Below are positions 9,352 to 18,997 of a DNA stretch of 64,000 bases, piece by piece. Position 1 is the stretch's first letter, and every line of letters starts with the position of its first letter. The stretch is taken from positions 3,574,001 to 3,638,000 of the forward strand of contig NC_017249.1 of NCBI RefSeq assembly GCF_000284375.1, written 5' to 3'. Both the position numbers and the translations under genes were made by a program. Origin of the DNA: Bradyrhizobium japonicum USDA 6. GTDB lineage: Bacteria; Pseudomonadota; Alphaproteobacteria; Rhizobiales; Xanthobacteraceae. Below the pieces are notes generated by a model that was not told where the DNA came from, ran no database searches, and saw only the letters and a list, made by a program, of their open reading frames with translations.

Positions 9352-9392
9352 GGGCACGGCGAAGGTCTGGCGGCTCCGTTCAGGCGGCCTTG

Positions 9393-9956
9393 TCAGGCAG
9401 CTTTGGCTTTCGCCACGTGGGTCGCTATCGCGTCCATCAGCGCCGGCGACAGGCAGTCATAGGGCTCGAGCCCGATTTCCTTCAGCCGCGAGCGGATGCC
9501 TGCCATCTGTTCCGGCTTCACGCCGGATTCGATCACGGAGGAGACGAAGGCGGCGAATTGCGGCGCCTGCGAGCCCTGCTCCTGGAACAGCTCGGGATGG
9601 ATGAAATCGAGGCCGTAGAACGGATGGCCCTTGTTCTCGATGCGGCCGTACATGTGCGTGCCGCAGGCCTTGCAGGCGTAGCGCTGGATCACCGCCGAGG
9701 GATCGACGATCTGGAGCTTGTCGCCGTTCTCGGTCACGCTGACGTTCTGGCGCGGCACCACGGCGACCACCGAGAAGTTCGCGCCTTGCGGCTTCCAGCA
9801 CTTGGTGCAGCCGCAGGCGTGGTTGTGGGCAACGTCGCCCTTCACCGCGACCTTGACCGGGTGGTCCGTGCATTTGCAGACCAGTGTGCCGCCGGCAAAG
9901 TTGCCGCTGCCCTGTTTGACGCCGTTATCGATCGAGGGATGGAGTGCAACAGTCAT
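9393..9956 (-). CDS. gfa: S-(hydroxymethyl)glutathione synthase (glutathione-dependent formaldehyde-activating enzyme)
   Basis: A 187-residue cytoplasmic enzyme of the Gfa/CENP-V fold that joins formaldehyde to glutathione. Zinc-binding cysteines are visible in [21 protein letters not shown] and [12 protein letters not shown], all in the expected order. The full-length sequence fits Gfa proper (about 190 residues) rather than the shorter generic GFA-domain proteins. It is the last gene of the xoxF operon, 33 bases after adhC, and supplies that enzyme's substrate. Confidence 0.95.
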   Translation of the reverse strand: MTVALHPSIDNGVKQGSGNFAGGTLVCKCTDHPVKVAVKGDVAHNHACGCTKCWKPQGANFSVVAVVPRQNVSVTENGDKLQIVDPSAVIQRYACKACGTHMYGRIENKGHPFYGLDFIHPELFQEQGSQAPQFAAFVSSVIESGVKPEQMAGIRSRLKEIGLEPYDCLSPALMDAIATHVAKAKAA

Positions 9957-9989
9957 GGGTCGATCCTCCTTGGGTGTGACGCTTTCGAG

Positions 9990-11099
9990 CTAGAACACGA
10001 CGACTGAACGGATGGATTTGCCCTCGTGCATGAGGTCAAAGCCCTTATTGATCTCCTCGAGCTTGAGCACGTGGGTGATCATCGGATCGATCTGGATCTT
10101 TCCGTTCATGTACCAGTCGACGATCTTGGGCACGTCGGTGCGGCCGCGTGCGCCGCCGAAGGCCGTGCCGCGCCAGTTGCGCCCGGTGACGAGCTGGAAC
10201 GGGCGGGTGGCGATCTCCTTGCCGGATTCGGCAACGCCGATGATGATCGAGGTGCCCCAGCCGCGATGGCAGGCTTCCAGCGCCTGGCGCATCACGGTGG
10301 TGTTCCCGGTGCAATCGAAGGTGTAGTCGGCGCCACCGTCGGTCAGGTTGACCAGATGCGCGACGATGTCGCCGGTGATCTTCTTGGGGTTGACGAACTC
10401 GGTCATGCCGAACCGGCGGCCCCAATCCTCCTTGGAGTCGTTGATGTCGACGCCGATGATCTTGTCGGCGCCGGCCATCTTGGCGCCCTGGATCACGTTG
10501 AGGCCGATGCCGCCGAGGCCGAACACGACCACGTTGGAGCCCGGTGTGACCTTCGCGGTGTTGACGACGGCGCCGACGCCGGTGGTGACGCCGCAGCCGA
10601 TGTAGCAGCTCTTGTCGAAGGGCGCGTCCTCGCGGATCTTGGCGACGGCGATCTCCGGCAGCACGGTGAAGTTCGAGAAGGTCGAGCAGCCCATGTAGTG
10701 GTAGACCGGCTTGCCCTTGTAGGAGAAGCGGCTGGTGCCATCGGGCATCACGCCCTTGCCCTGCGTCGCGCGGATCGCGGTGCAGAGATTGGTCTTCTGG
10801 CTCAGGCAGCTTTTGCACTGCCGGCACTCCGGCGTGTAGAGCGGGATGACGTGGTCGCCCGGTTTCACCGAGGTCACGCCCGGTCCGATCTCGCGGATGA
10901 TACCGGCGCCCTCATGACCCAGGATCGACGGGAAGATTCCTTCGCTGTCGAAGCCGTCGAGCGTGTAGGCGTCGGTATGGCAGATGCCCGTCGCCTTGAT
11001 CTCGACCAGGACTTCGCCTGCCTTCGGTCCTTCCAGATCGACTTCGACGATCTCGAGTGGTTTCTTGGCTTCGAAAGCAACGGCGGCACGTGTCTTCAT
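9990..11099 (-). CDS. adhC: S-(hydroxymethyl)glutathione dehydrogenase / class III alcohol dehydrogenase
   Basis: A 369-residue zinc alcohol dehydrogenase that oxidises S-hydroxymethylglutathione to S-formylglutathione with NAD. Visible are the catalytic-zinc site [13 protein letters not shown] and GHEGAG, the structural-zinc cluster [17 protein letters not shown], and the Rossmann motif [36 protein letters not shown] is typical of class III enzymes. It lies 57 bases after the xoxG gene and 33 bases before gfa in one leftward operon. The product would be hydrolysed by FghA (36587-37432). Confidence 0.96.
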   Translation of the reverse strand: MKTRAAVAFEAKKPLEIVEVDLEGPKAGEVLVEIKATGICHTDAYTLDGFDSEGIFPSILGHEGAGIIREIGPGVTSVKPGDHVIPLYTPECRQCKSCLSQKTNLCTAIRATQGKGVMPDGTSRFSYKGKPVYHYMGCSTFSNFTVLPEIAVAKIREDAPFDKSCYIGCGVTTGVGAVVNTAKVTPGSNVVVFGLGGIGLNVIQGAKMAGADKIIGVDINDSKEDWGRRFGMTEFVNPKKITGDIVAHLVNLTDGGADYTFDCTGNTTVMRQALEACHRGWGTSIIIGVAESGKEIATRPFQLVTGRNWRGTAFGGARGRTDVPKIVDWYMNGKIQIDPMITHVLKLEEINKGFDLMHEGKSIRSVVVF

Positions 11100-11156
11100 C
11101 GTAAACTCCTCAAATTCTCGCAGGACGCCACGAGGTGGTATCGGTCCTGGTAACCT

Positions 11157-11678
11157 TCATTTCTTGCCCATGCAGGCGTCTTCCGCCTTGGTGTAGGTCT
11201 CGTTCTTCTCCTCCTTCTTGGAGGGACGTTGACGGCCCCACGCCTCGTCGGAGCGCGCGCGCAGATAGACGTAGAGATCGTCCATGTAGCAGGCGACGTT
11301 CGGGTTGTCGCCGAAGGCAGGCATGACGTTCTCCTGCGCGGTCGAGATGTTCTTGCGACCGGAGGCGACGACGCCGAGGAAGTCGCCATAGCTCATGGTC
11401 TTGACCGAATCCTTCAACGACGGTGCGTAGGTGGATCCCATGCCGTCGGGGCCATGGCAGACGTGGCAGTCGGAGTGATAGCGGCGATATCCGGAATAGG
11501 TGAACCAGTCCACGGTGCCGTCGGCCGAAATCTTGTAGGTCGGGTTTCCTTCCTTATCGAGCCACTTTCCGTCGTCTTCCTTCTTGACGGCGGTCGGGTC
11601 GCCCGGACCGTCCGCAACAGCAATTCCTCCCGAAGTCACGAAGATGGTCGCAGCGATGACAAAGCAGATTTTACGCAA
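11157..11678 (-). CDS. xoxG: c-type cytochrome, methanol-metabolism-related (XoxG-like electron acceptor)
   Basis: A 173-residue periplasmic monohaem cytochrome with a Sec signal (1-22), haem site CHVCH at 71-75 and a probable axial Met119 in NVMPAFG. Two further cysteines (Cys130 and Cys169) give the four-cysteine pattern of the methanol-metabolism-related cytochrome family. It lies 81 bases behind xoxF in the same operon and is the obvious electron acceptor for it. A Lys/Glu-rich segment (about 153-160) near the C-terminus is unusual. Confidence 0.9.
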   Translation of the reverse strand: MRKICFVIAATIFVTSGGIAVADGPGDPTAVKKEDDGKWLDKEGNPTYKISADGTVDWFTYSGYRRYHSDCHVCHGPDGMGSTYAPSLKDSVKTMSYGDFLGVVASGRKNISTAQENVMPAFGDNPNVACYMDDLYVYLRARSDEAWGRQRPSKKEEKNETYTKAEDACMGKK

Positions 11679-11759
11679 GAGATGATCCTCGAAGGCATCA
11701 GGTGGAGACGAGCCGGCGCGTGGAGTTGATCCACGCGCCGGAGCGACACGAAGGGTGGG

Positions 11760-13571
11760 CTAGTTCGCCGCTGGCAGCGAGAACACGGTCAGCGTACCGC
11801 CGAGTGCCGTGTAGTTGCTGAGAGCCGCGTAGCCACCGACTGCGCCGAGACCGGCGGTCGGATCGGTCAGACCAGCTGCCAGACCGATACCGGCCCAGCC
11901 GCCCACGCCGGAGAGCACTGCGACATACTGCTTGCCGCCGTTCTCATAGGTCGTGACGTTGCCGATGATGCCGGAGGGAGTCTTGAACTTGTAGAGCTCC
12001 TTGCCGGACTTGGCGTCGACTGCCTTCAGGTAGCCTTCGAGCGTGCCGTAGAACACCACGCCGCCGGCGGTTGCGAGCGCACCCGACCAGACCGAGAACT
12101 GCTCCTTGTTCGACCAGACGATCTTGCCGGTCTTGCCGTCCCAGGCGATGAAATTACCCATGTGGGTCTCGCCCGCCGGCGGATACATCGAGAGCGTCGC
12201 ACCCACATAGGGCTGGCCCGCGGTGTAGCTCACCTTGAACGGTTCGTAGTCCATGCAGACGTGGTTGGTCGGAACGTAGAACAGCTGCGTGTCCGGCGAG
12301 TAGGCTGCCGGCTGCTCGTCCTTGGTACCGAGCGCGGCCGGGCAGATGCCCTTCACGTTGTGGTCTTCGCCGGCCTTGTCGGTCGACGCTGCGTCAAGCA
12401 CCTTCGGACGGCCATAGGTCGCCGAGTTCTTGTCCATGTCGACGCCGGAGGTCCAGTTCACCTTCGGATCGTACTTTTCGGCGACCAGCAGTTCGCCGTT
12501 CTCACGGTCCATCGTGTAGGCGAGGCCGTTACGGTCGAAATGAGTCAGCAGCTTGCGCGGCTGGCCGTTGATCTGCTGATCCGAGAGGATCATCTCGTTG
12601 ACGCCGTCATAGTCCCACTCGTCGTGGGGCGTCATCTGATAGACCCACTTGGCCATGCCGGTGTCCGCGTCACGCGCGAAAATCGTCATCGACCACTTGT
12701 TGTCGCCCGGACGCTGCTTCGGATTCCAGGTCGAGGGGTTGCCCGACCCGTAATACACGAGGTTCAGAGCGGGATCGAAGGACATCCAGCCCCAGGTGCA
12801 GCCTCCGCCGATCTTCCACTGATCGCCTTGCCAGGTCTTCAGCGAGGAATCGGCTCCGACCGGCTTGCCGAGCGACGTTGTCTTGGCCGGATCGACCTTG
12901 ATCTGGTCATCCGGACCTTCGGAGAAGGCGCGCCAGACCTGCTTGCCGCTCTTGAGGTCGTAAGCGGTGACGTGGCATTGCACGCCGAACTCGCCGCCGG
13001 AGATGCCGACCAGGACCTTGTCCTTGACGACCAGCGCCGCCGACGTACCGGTCTCACCCTTCGCGGGGTTGCCGTTCGTCGCCGACCACTCGACCTTGCC
13101 GGTCTTGGCGTCGAGCGCGACGAGGTTGGTGTCGGCCTGATGCAGGATGATCTTGCCGTCACCGTAGGACAGGCCGCGGTTAACCGTATCGCAGCACATC
13201 ACCGGGATGACGTTCGGATCCTGCTTCGGCTCATACTTCCAGACGATCTTGTTCTCGTTGGAAAGGTCAATAGCATAGACCTTGTTCGGGAACGGCGTGT
13301 GGACGTACATCATGTTGCCGATGATCAGCGGGCCGCCTTCGTGGCCGCGCAGCACGCCGGTGGAGAAGGTCCAGGCGACCTGGAGCTTGCCTACGTTTTG
13401 TGCGTTGATCTGGTTCAGCTTCGAATAGCGGGTATTGGCGTAGTCTCCCGCGGGCATCACCCAGTCTTTGGGATTCTGCGACATCTTGATCAGCTCGTCA
13501 TTGGCTGACGCGCTGCCGGCGGCGAGCATCGCCGCGGAGCCAAGATAGGTCGCCATTAGCACCTTGCGCAT
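11760..13571 (-). CDS. xoxF: Lanthanide-dependent methanol dehydrogenase XoxF
   Basis: A 603-residue periplasmic quinoprotein that oxidises methanol to formaldehyde, and possibly on to formate. A Sec signal (1-24) precedes the propeller. The adjacent cysteines Cys126-Cys127 lie in MCCDTVNRG. Metal ligands are Glu194 (GGEFG), Asn278 (GSGNPSTWN) and Asp320 (EWDYDGVNE). Asp322 marks the lanthanide rather than calcium form; MxaF has Ala there. The length and motifs fit the XoxF5 clade. Two ATGs are possible: the one at 13571 is 7 bases from the GGAGG site, while the one at 13577 is only 1 base away, so the shorter form is chosen. It heads the operon xoxF-xoxG-adhC-gfa and is divergent from an AraC regulator. 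Confidence 0.97.
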   Translation of the reverse strand: MRKVLMATYLGSAAMLAAGSASANDELIKMSQNPKDWVMPAGDYANTRYSKLNQINAQNVGKLQVAWTFSTGVLRGHEGGPLIIGNMMYVHTPFPNKVYAIDLSNENKIVWKYEPKQDPNVIPVMCCDTVNRGLSYGDGKIILHQADTNLVALDAKTGKVEWSATNGNPAKGETGTSAALVVKDKVLVGISGGEFGVQCHVTAYDLKSGKQVWRAFSEGPDDQIKVDPAKTTSLGKPVGADSSLKTWQGDQWKIGGGCTWGWMSFDPALNLVYYGSGNPSTWNPKQRPGDNKWSMTIFARDADTGMAKWVYQMTPHDEWDYDGVNEMILSDQQINGQPRKLLTHFDRNGLAYTMDRENGELLVAEKYDPKVNWTSGVDMDKNSATYGRPKVLDAASTDKAGEDHNVKGICPAALGTKDEQPAAYSPDTQLFYVPTNHVCMDYEPFKVSYTAGQPYVGATLSMYPPAGETHMGNFIAWDGKTGKIVWSNKEQFSVWSGALATAGGVVFYGTLEGYLKAVDAKSGKELYKFKTPSGIIGNVTTYENGGKQYVAVLSGVGGWAGIGLAAGLTDPTAGLGAVGGYAALSNYTALGGTLTVFSLPAAN

Positions 13572-14084
13572 AGTCATTCCTCCGTTGGTCTCGTTTATTG
13601 TTTCCGAAGCATTGCTTAATCACCGGGCTTCTCGTCCGGCGTCTGCTCGTGCAGGGCGGTCACGTTTGGGACCAGAAACGATGCTGTGCTGTTTCCTCCT
13701 CCGGATGAGAGCTACGGGTCCACGTGCAGGAGAGGCCCGTTTTTGTTGTTCCTGCCGCAATCCCTAACGACTTCGTCATCGGGAAACTTGCCCAAGAGGG
13801 AAGCCGGTTTGCTCGACAGCGCACGGACGCGAAGTTTTTGATTTTGCAGTAGCGAATTCAGCGGCTTCCGCGCGGCTTCGCGACGCCTTCGACGCTCAGG
13901 TTCCCCTTGACGGCGCTGCAACTAAGGCGGAGGATTAACCGTCAAGGGTGGCAATGGAACGACCGCGATCGTTGCAACAGACCGCTCAAATTCGAGGTAA
14001 ACGTCACGCAATCATAGCTGAGGGCTCCGGCAGCGCTGGTTGCGATTCGCGTCGAATCTCCAGATGAAACCAGCGGCTGGATTA
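13572..14084. promoter_or_regulatory. xoxF/araC divergent control region
   Basis: This 513-base region separates xoxF from the AraC-type gene and must contain both promoters. An inverted repeat CCCTTGACGG/CCGTCAAGGG at 13904-13948 is the clearest symmetrical element and a candidate operator. The GGAGG site of xoxF ends at about 13578. I could not define -35/-10 boxes with confidence. Confidence 0.55.
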
Positions 14085-15053
14085 ATGTCCGACACCATTC
14101 ACACGCTCTCGACGACCGGCCTGACGCCGAAGCGGCAGATCCAGAGCTGGATCGACGGGCTGACAAGCCTGTGTGGGCATTTCGACGTCGATCCGCTCGA
14201 GGCGTCCTCGCTCGAGGGCCGCATCGACTACACCAGCGTCTCGCGCCTGAAGCTCTGCCAGATCGAGGTCAGCCAGCATCGCATCGCGCACACGCTGGCG
14301 CGCGCCAAGGCCAATGAACACCCGTACATCAAGATCCACTTCCAGACCTATGGCGTGTCCTATTTCGAGCAGGAAGGCCGCCACATCGAGCTGAACCCGG
14401 GCGACATCATCGCCTATGACGTCTCCTGTCCGCATTCCATCATCAGCCCCGCCTTCACCCGCCACGACGTGGTGATCGTGCCGAAGGCCTTGCTGCGCGA
14501 CCGCGGATTCCCGTCGCAGCGGATGCCGGCCTGCAAATTGTCGGCGAAGACCGGGACGGGGAGGATCGCCCATGATTTTGTTCATGCCACCTTCGACGAG
14601 GCGGCCAAGCTGTCGGCGAACAGCGCGGTCGGCGTCGCCGATTCGCTGATCGACCTCTTGCTGCTGCCGTTGCGCGAAGCGGACACGATGTTCGATCGCG
14701 TCGGGCCCGAGGCGATGTATGTGCGCGCGCAATTCTTCATCCGCGAGCACCTGCGCGATCCGGATCTGTGCATCGACCAGATCTCCGCAGAGCTCGGCTG
14801 CTCCAAGCGCTATCTGCACATGCTGTTCTCCGAGCGCGGCACCACGGTGAGCGACTACATCTGGCAGGCGCGCCTGCAGAACTGCCGCCAGGAGCTCGAG
14901 GCACACGGCGGCAAGACCATCACCGACGTCGCCTTCTCCTGGGGCTTCTCCAGCTCATCGCATTTCAGCCGCGTGTTCCGGAAATACTTTGGCGTGGTGC
15001 CGTCCTCGATCCACAAGGCCCAGCAGGGCGCCGCGGCCTCGGGCGAGCATTAG
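14085..15053 (+). CDS. AraC-family transcriptional regulator
   Basis: A 322-residue protein with an N-terminal cupin-like sensor region (HIELNPGDIIAYDVS, as in FeaR-type regulators). The C-terminal double helix-turn-helix includes DQISAELGCSKRYLHMLFSE and AFSWGFSSSSHFSRVFRKYF. Members of this subgroup often control genes for alcohol, amine or aromatic oxidation. It is divergent from xoxF, so regulation of that operon is plausible but not shown. Alternative starts lie upstream (14040 TTG, 14064 ATG); the ATG at 14085 begins just before recognisable sequence. Confidence 0.85.
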   Translation: MSDTIHTLSTTGLTPKRQIQSWIDGLTSLCGHFDVDPLEASSLEGRIDYTSVSRLKLCQIEVSQHRIAHTLARAKANEHPYIKIHFQTYGVSYFEQEGRHIELNPGDIIAYDVSCPHSIISPAFTRHDVVIVPKALLRDRGFPSQRMPACKLSAKTGTGRIAHDFVHATFDEAAKLSANSAVGVADSLIDLLLLPLREADTMFDRVGPEAMYVRAQFFIREHLRDPDLCIDQISAELGCSKRYLHMLFSERGTTVSDYIWQARLQNCRQELEAHGGKTITDVAFSWGFSSSSHFSRVFRKYFGVVPSSIHKAQQGAAASGEH

Positions 15054-15093
15054 GCGAGCGCCGCAGCCGGCGCAGGCCGCGCGGCGATATCTC

Positions 15094-15519
15094 TCAGGCC
15101 GATATGGCGACGTAGGGAATGCTGGTCACGAGAGCGACGAGCAGGACCGCGTTGCCCAGCATTCCGCTCCAATGCAGGCGTCGCAGCCGACGCGGAGCCT
15201 CGGCATCTCCGGCGTCCCTCGCGCGGAGCTGGTCGTCCATCCGTTGCATGAACCAGCGGCGTCCCCAGATCGCCAGGGCCGCGAGCAGGCCGACGCCCAT
15301 CGCGGCGACCAGGCGACCGTCGAGCAGGAAAGCCAGCGCCCCGATCACGCCGGCGATGCGCATCACCAGAAAATGGGCGTTGAACATCCCACGCAATAAC
15401 TGGGCGACGGGCTGGATATCGAGCTTCACCAGCAGGAAGGCGGGTGAGGCCAGCGTGAAATAGCCCATTGGAAAGAGCAGGATGATCATGACGGCAACGG
15501 CGACGCCATCCGGTGTCAT
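15094..15519 (-). CDS. Small integral membrane protein of unknown function
   Basis: A 141-residue hydrophobic protein with four likely transmembrane helices (about 7-30, 53-68, 70-85 and 120-138). An Arg/Asp-rich cytoplasmic loop (RARDAGDAEAPRRLRRL) lies before the last helix. I do not recognise a family. The ATG at 15519 starts the first helix; the open frame extends further upstream without hydrophobic or conserved sequence. It converges with the AraC gene, 40 bases away. Confidence 0.65.
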   Translation of the reverse strand: MTPDGVAVAVMIILLFPMGYFTLASPAFLLVKLDIQPVAQLLRGMFNAHFLVMRIAGVIGALAFLLDGRLVAAMGVGLLAALAIWGRRWFMQRMDDQLRARDAGDAEAPRRLRRLHWSGMLGNAVLLVALVTSIPYVAISA

Positions 15520-15653
15520 GCGATCGGCCTTTCTTGTCCGCCGGTGAGGGGGACGGCACCGGCACACAATCATAGCGGGAAAATGCGCTTCCAACACTAG
15601 GCTTTGGTTGGATGCCGGACTCCGATGGGGCAGCCCCGTGCGCCGCGCAAGGT

Positions 15654-16655
15654 TCAGGCCGGCTCGAGGCCGAGCGACCGCGCGCTCTCGATCCAGATCG
15701 GCAACTCGCGTTGATACAGGGCATTGGTTTCCTTGAAGCCGATTGCCGGCTCGAGCACGAAGGTCGCGAGAACCTCCTTCACCTTCGGATCGCTGTTGGC
15801 GGCGACGCAGAGCTCCGCCAGGCGGTCGACCACCGGCTGCGGCGTCGCCTTCGGCACGGCCCAGCCGGAGAAACCGCTCACGGTGAAGAATTTTGACGTT
15901 GCGCCCTGCTCCGGGAGGGTCTTGATGGCGGGGATCGCGTCGACCTTCTTCGAATGCACGGCGAACACGGTGCCACGGTCGCTTTGCAGGACGGACTGCG
16001 CCGCCGTGTAGCTGCCCATTGCGGCGTCGAGCGTGCCTTCCAGCATCCCCGTCCACATCGGCGCTTCGCCGCGGTAGTGAACCGGCTCGATGGAAAGACC
16101 GTACTGCTTGTTGAGCTCGTTGATCGTCATGTGCGGAGCCGAGCCCGCGCTATAGGTGCCGAAGTTGACCTTGCCGCTCTTGCGCGCGAAGGCGACGAAA
16201 TCCTCCAGCGTCTTGACCCCGGTCTTGGGGTTCGCGACCAGCAACAGGCCGGCGCCCGGAATGACACTGACGAGCGTCAGGTCCTTGTCCATGTCGTAGC
16301 CGGGATTCTTCATCACGACCCGGTTCATGATGTAGGTGGTCGAGATCGAGCACAGGATGGTGTGGCCGTCGGGCTCGGCGCGGGCGACCTCTGCGGTGCC
16401 GATCGCGCCGGAGGCGCCGGGCTTGTTCTCGACCACGACGGTCTTGCCGACCTGCTTGGAGATGAATTCGCCATAGGCGCGCGCGAGCAAATCGGTCTGT
16501 CCGCCGGCGGGATAGCTGCAAATCATGCGGATCTGCCGCGACGGCCAATTGCCTTGCGATGCGCCTTGCGCCGAGGCGCCGCGCGCGACGAAGGGCATCG
16601 CGAGTGCACTGGTACCGGCGGCGATGAAGTGGCGGCGATCGAATTTTGCGGGCAT
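15654..16655 (-). CDS. Tripartite tricarboxylate transporter (Bug/TctC) substrate-binding protein
   Basis: A 333-residue periplasmic protein with a Tat-type signal (DRRHFIAAGTSALAMPFVAR). The Bug-family hallmarks are present: RQIRMICSYPAGGQTDLLAR near the mature N-terminus, VVVENKPGASGAIGTAEVA, and PDGHTIL. Such proteins bind carboxylates or related solutes. No TctA or TctB membrane partner is encoded nearby, which is common for orphan Bug proteins. The ligand cannot be predicted. It lies about 100 bases downstream of the FUSC gene on the same strand. Confidence 0.88.
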   Translation of the reverse strand: MPAKFDRRHFIAAGTSALAMPFVARGASAQGASQGNWPSRQIRMICSYPAGGQTDLLARAYGEFISKQVGKTVVVENKPGASGAIGTAEVARAEPDGHTILCSISTTYIMNRVVMKNPGYDMDKDLTLVSVIPGAGLLLVANPKTGVKTLEDFVAFARKSGKVNFGTYSAGSAPHMTINELNKQYGLSIEPVHYRGEAPMWTGMLEGTLDAAMGSYTAAQSVLQSDRGTVFAVHSKKVDAIPAIKTLPEQGATSKFFTVSGFSGWAVPKATPQPVVDRLAELCVAANSDPKVKEVLATFVLEPAIGFKETNALYQRELPIWIESARSLGLEPA

Positions 16656-16755
16656 GATTCCCTCCTGATTTTTGCCGACCCTACTGCATCAGGCTGGGGT
16701 GGTAGGCGAGACAGATTGGCGCATTCGACAGGGCCGCGCGGCGCCCATTTGCGCG

Positions 16756-17778
16756 TCATCCGGGAGATCGGGTCTTCCGCATGACCCGCAGCCGGACGAT
16801 CTCGGTCAGGGCTACCGCGATCAGGCCGAACGTACCGCCGATCAGCACGTTGACGATGCGCTCCTCGGCGATGCCGCTGGCGCCGCCGGCAAAGGACGCG
16901 GCGAGCGCAATGAAGAAGCAGCGCAGGCCGAAGCCGACGACGTAGCGGGAGAACGAGATCAGGGTGAGGGTGGCCGCGAGAATCGCGATGGCGTAGCCGA
17001 CGCGGCTTTGCGGCAGGGCAAGGCCGGTGAGAAAGCCGAGCGGCGCGCCGACGAAGGCGCCGATCGCCCGCTGCTTCAGCTTGCCGGTGGATGCCGTGAG
17101 GTCGCCAACCACGACGCTTGCGGCCGACCACATCACCCATTGTCCCTGCGCGAGGTTGAAGATCTCGACCAGGGCGGCTGCGGCAAAGACCGCCATGGCG
17201 GTTGCGGCTGCCGGCAGAAACCAGTCGGCCGCGGGCGGTCCGAGCGAGGTCGCGGCATTGCCGCGCAGCCGCTGGTCGTAAGTCTGGATCGCGCAGACGA
17301 GCGCCAGCGCGATCGGAGAGGAGGCGACGATCACGCCGGCATGACGTATCGCTTCCTCGGCGCTCACGCCCTCCCGCACCTCGCAGGCGAGATAGACGGC
17401 GGGGATGAACACCCAATTGCCAAGTGTGCGGAAATGTTCGCCATAGCGCGTCCCCGCCACCGCAAGGAAGCCGGCGAGCGCCGTCAGCACCACGAATAGC
17501 GGCTTGACCGGAGCTGCAAGGAAAAGCGCGGCAAAGGTGACGAGGATGGCGAGATAATGCCACGCGACGACTTTTGGCGGAAAGTGCTGCCTGAGCGCCG
17601 GAATGAGCAGCGAGACCGCGACCAGCCCCAGGTTCAGCAGCGCCGTCTCGCGCAAGATGAAATAGGCGGCGACCATCGGGCCGACGACGATCAGCGCGCG
17701 CAGGAGCTCGCCGGTCTTGACTTCGCGGGAGAGGAGATCGCGCAGGCCGGCGGCGGAGGGTGTCGTGGGGGGATTCAC
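16756..17778 (-). CDS. FUSC-family inner-membrane protein (possible aromatic-acid exporter)
   Basis: A predicted 340-residue protein with two blocks of closely packed transmembrane helices separated by a soluble stretch. The second block contains STGKLKQRAIGAFVGAPLGF, typical of the fusaric-acid-resistance/FUSC superfamily (YccS, AaeB). A GTG at 17778 is taken as start because upstream sequence lacks hydrophobicity, but no strong ribosome site supports it. The protein is shorter than classical AaeB (about 650 residues), so it is a half-size member. The transported compound is unknown. Confidence 0.7.
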   Translation of the reverse strand: MNPPTTPSAAGLRDLLSREVKTGELLRALIVVGPMVAAYFILRETALLNLGLVAVSLLIPALRQHFPPKVVAWHYLAILVTFAALFLAAPVKPLFVVLTALAGFLAVAGTRYGEHFRTLGNWVFIPAVYLACEVREGVSAEEAIRHAGVIVASSPIALALVCAIQTYDQRLRGNAATSLGPPAADWFLPAAATAMAVFAAAALVEIFNLAQGQWVMWSAASVVVGDLTASTGKLKQRAIGAFVGAPLGFLTGLALPQSRVGYAIAILAATLTLISFSRYVVGFGLRCFFIALAASFAGGASGIAEERIVNVLIGGTFGLIAVALTEIVRLRVMRKTRSPG

Positions 17779-17867
17779 GGGGCACCAAAGGGGCGAACGA
17801 AACACTATGCATACCACGGAAATGTGGTCGGCACTTTGGGGTGTGGAGCGACGGTCGCACCACACCC

Positions 17868-18020
17868 TCGCTGTCATCGCCCGGCTTGACCGGCGATCCA
17901 GTATTCCCGAGGCGCTTGCGATTGGATCGAGAGGCCGCGACGTACTGGATGCCCCGCCTGCCGCCTACGCCAAAGCTTCGGCGCTCCTGGACCTCAACCC
18001 CGGCGAAGCCTTGGCGCAGC
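17868..18020. repeat. Bradyrhizobium-type interspersed repeat
   Basis: This part of the gene-free stretch 17779-18067 contains GTCATCGCCCGGCTTGACCG and GCGATCCAGTATTC, later TACTGGATGCCCCGCCTGCC. These are pieces I recognise as recurring between genes in Bradyrhizobium. No ORF is credible here. Confidence 0.5.
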
Positions 18021-18067
18021 CGGGTCGCGGTGCATGACACCGGTGATGTGACGGCACGTGTGGCTAC

Positions 18068-18997
18068 CTACCGCTGAATGATCGTCGCCCAGACATCGCC
18101 GAGCACCGCAGGCTCGCGCGGCGGCAGATAGGTGAGGCCGGCCTGGTTGCCGAACTCGGCGATCTTGCCCTCGGCGGCAAGGCTGGTCAGCGCCTTGTTG
18201 ACCGCATCGATCAGTGCGCCGTCGCTGGTGAGCCCGACATAGCCGCGATTGGCGCCGATCGGATAATAATAGCCCGACGCGGTGATCGTCGTGTCGGTAT
18301 GCGCGGCGCGGTGGGCATCGAAGCGGCCGAGGTCGATCAGCGTCGCGTCATGGTCGCCGCGCTGGAGCGCGCCGAGGAGATCGTCGCGGCCGGGGACGAG
18401 ATGGGTGATGCTGTCGATCAGGCGGCCCTTGTCGAAGGTCATCAGGATGGCATCGCCCAGCGAGCCGCTCTCGATCGCAAGGCGAAGGCCGGCGAGGTCG
18501 CCGATGCCACCGATCTTGCGGCCCTGCGCTTTCGGTCCGAGTACCACCGTCATCGGCGAATAGACGTAAGGCTGGCTCGGTGCGAGCACGCCGAGCGCGA
18601 CGCGGCGGCGCCGGTCGTCGCGCGTGGCCCCGGCGAAATCCGGCAAGCGTGCCGTCTTCATGCCGGGCTTGACGAGGGAATCCGTCGTCAGCGCATAGCC
18701 GCCGACCAGCGAGCAGCGCCCATCGGAGAGCAAGGCGTTGGCCTCGAGCTGCGGGCTCGAATCCTCGTCCAGCTTGCTCTCGAACCACTGGATCTTCAGC
18801 GGCCGGCCGATCCGGTCCGCGATCGCCTGCGCCAGCAGCACGTCGAAGCCTGAATCCGGCTTGCCCTTGTCATGCACCGAGAGCGGAGGCCGGTCCTCGT
18901 CGAGGCAAACCTTCAACGGCTCGTCGGCCGCGCGCGCGGCGGTGGTCGCCGCCGCTAGGATCGCGGCGACGCTCCATGCGGCGAGCCAGGCTCTCAT
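18068..18997 (-). CDS. xoxJ: Quinoprotein dehydrogenase-associated substrate-binding-like protein (XoxJ/MxaJ-like)
   Basis: A 309-residue periplasmic protein with a Sec signal (1-23) and a type 2 solute-binding fold (LKVCLDEDRPPLSVHDKGK, SGFDVLLAQAIADRIG). MxaJ and XoxJ proteins have this fold but are thought to help activate the methanol dehydrogenase apoenzyme rather than bind an amino acid. The start ATG overlaps the cytochrome stop by 4 bases (ATGA). The operon order is dehydrogenase, cytochrome, XoxJ-like, as expected for an xox set, although here the dehydrogenase is the ExaF-like one. It may serve all three quinoproteins. Confidence 0.85.
   Translation of the reverse strand: MRAWLAAWSVAAILAAATTAARAADEPLKVCLDEDRPPLSVHDKGKPDSGFDVLLAQAIADRIGRPLKIQWFESKLDEDSSPQLEANALLSDGRCSLVGGYALTTDSLVKPGMKTARLPDFAGATRDDRRRRVALGVLAPSQPYVYSPMTVVLGPKAQGRKIGGIGDLAGLRLAIESGSLGDAILMTFDKGRLIDSITHLVPGRDDLLGALQRGDHDATLIDLGRFDAHRAAHTDTTITASGYYYPIGANRGYVGLTSDGALIDAVNKALTSLAAEGKIAEFGNQAGLTYLPPREPAVLGDVWATIIQR

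Larger units (their letters stand above)
8751..9392. other. Gene-free stretch between the Mo-hydroxylase operon and gfa
   Basis: About 640 bases with no credible gene on either strand. It holds a leftward terminator near 9095-9130, a perfect 13-base tandem duplication at 9222-9247 and a long imperfect hairpin at 9309-9351. The promoter of the Mo-hydroxylase genes must lie in its left part. Confidence 0.6.

Noticed and set aside
13600..13700. Possible leader peptide upstream of xoxF on the reverse strand
   Set aside because: A GGAGGAGG sequence is present, but no start codon lies at usable distance and the frame is short.
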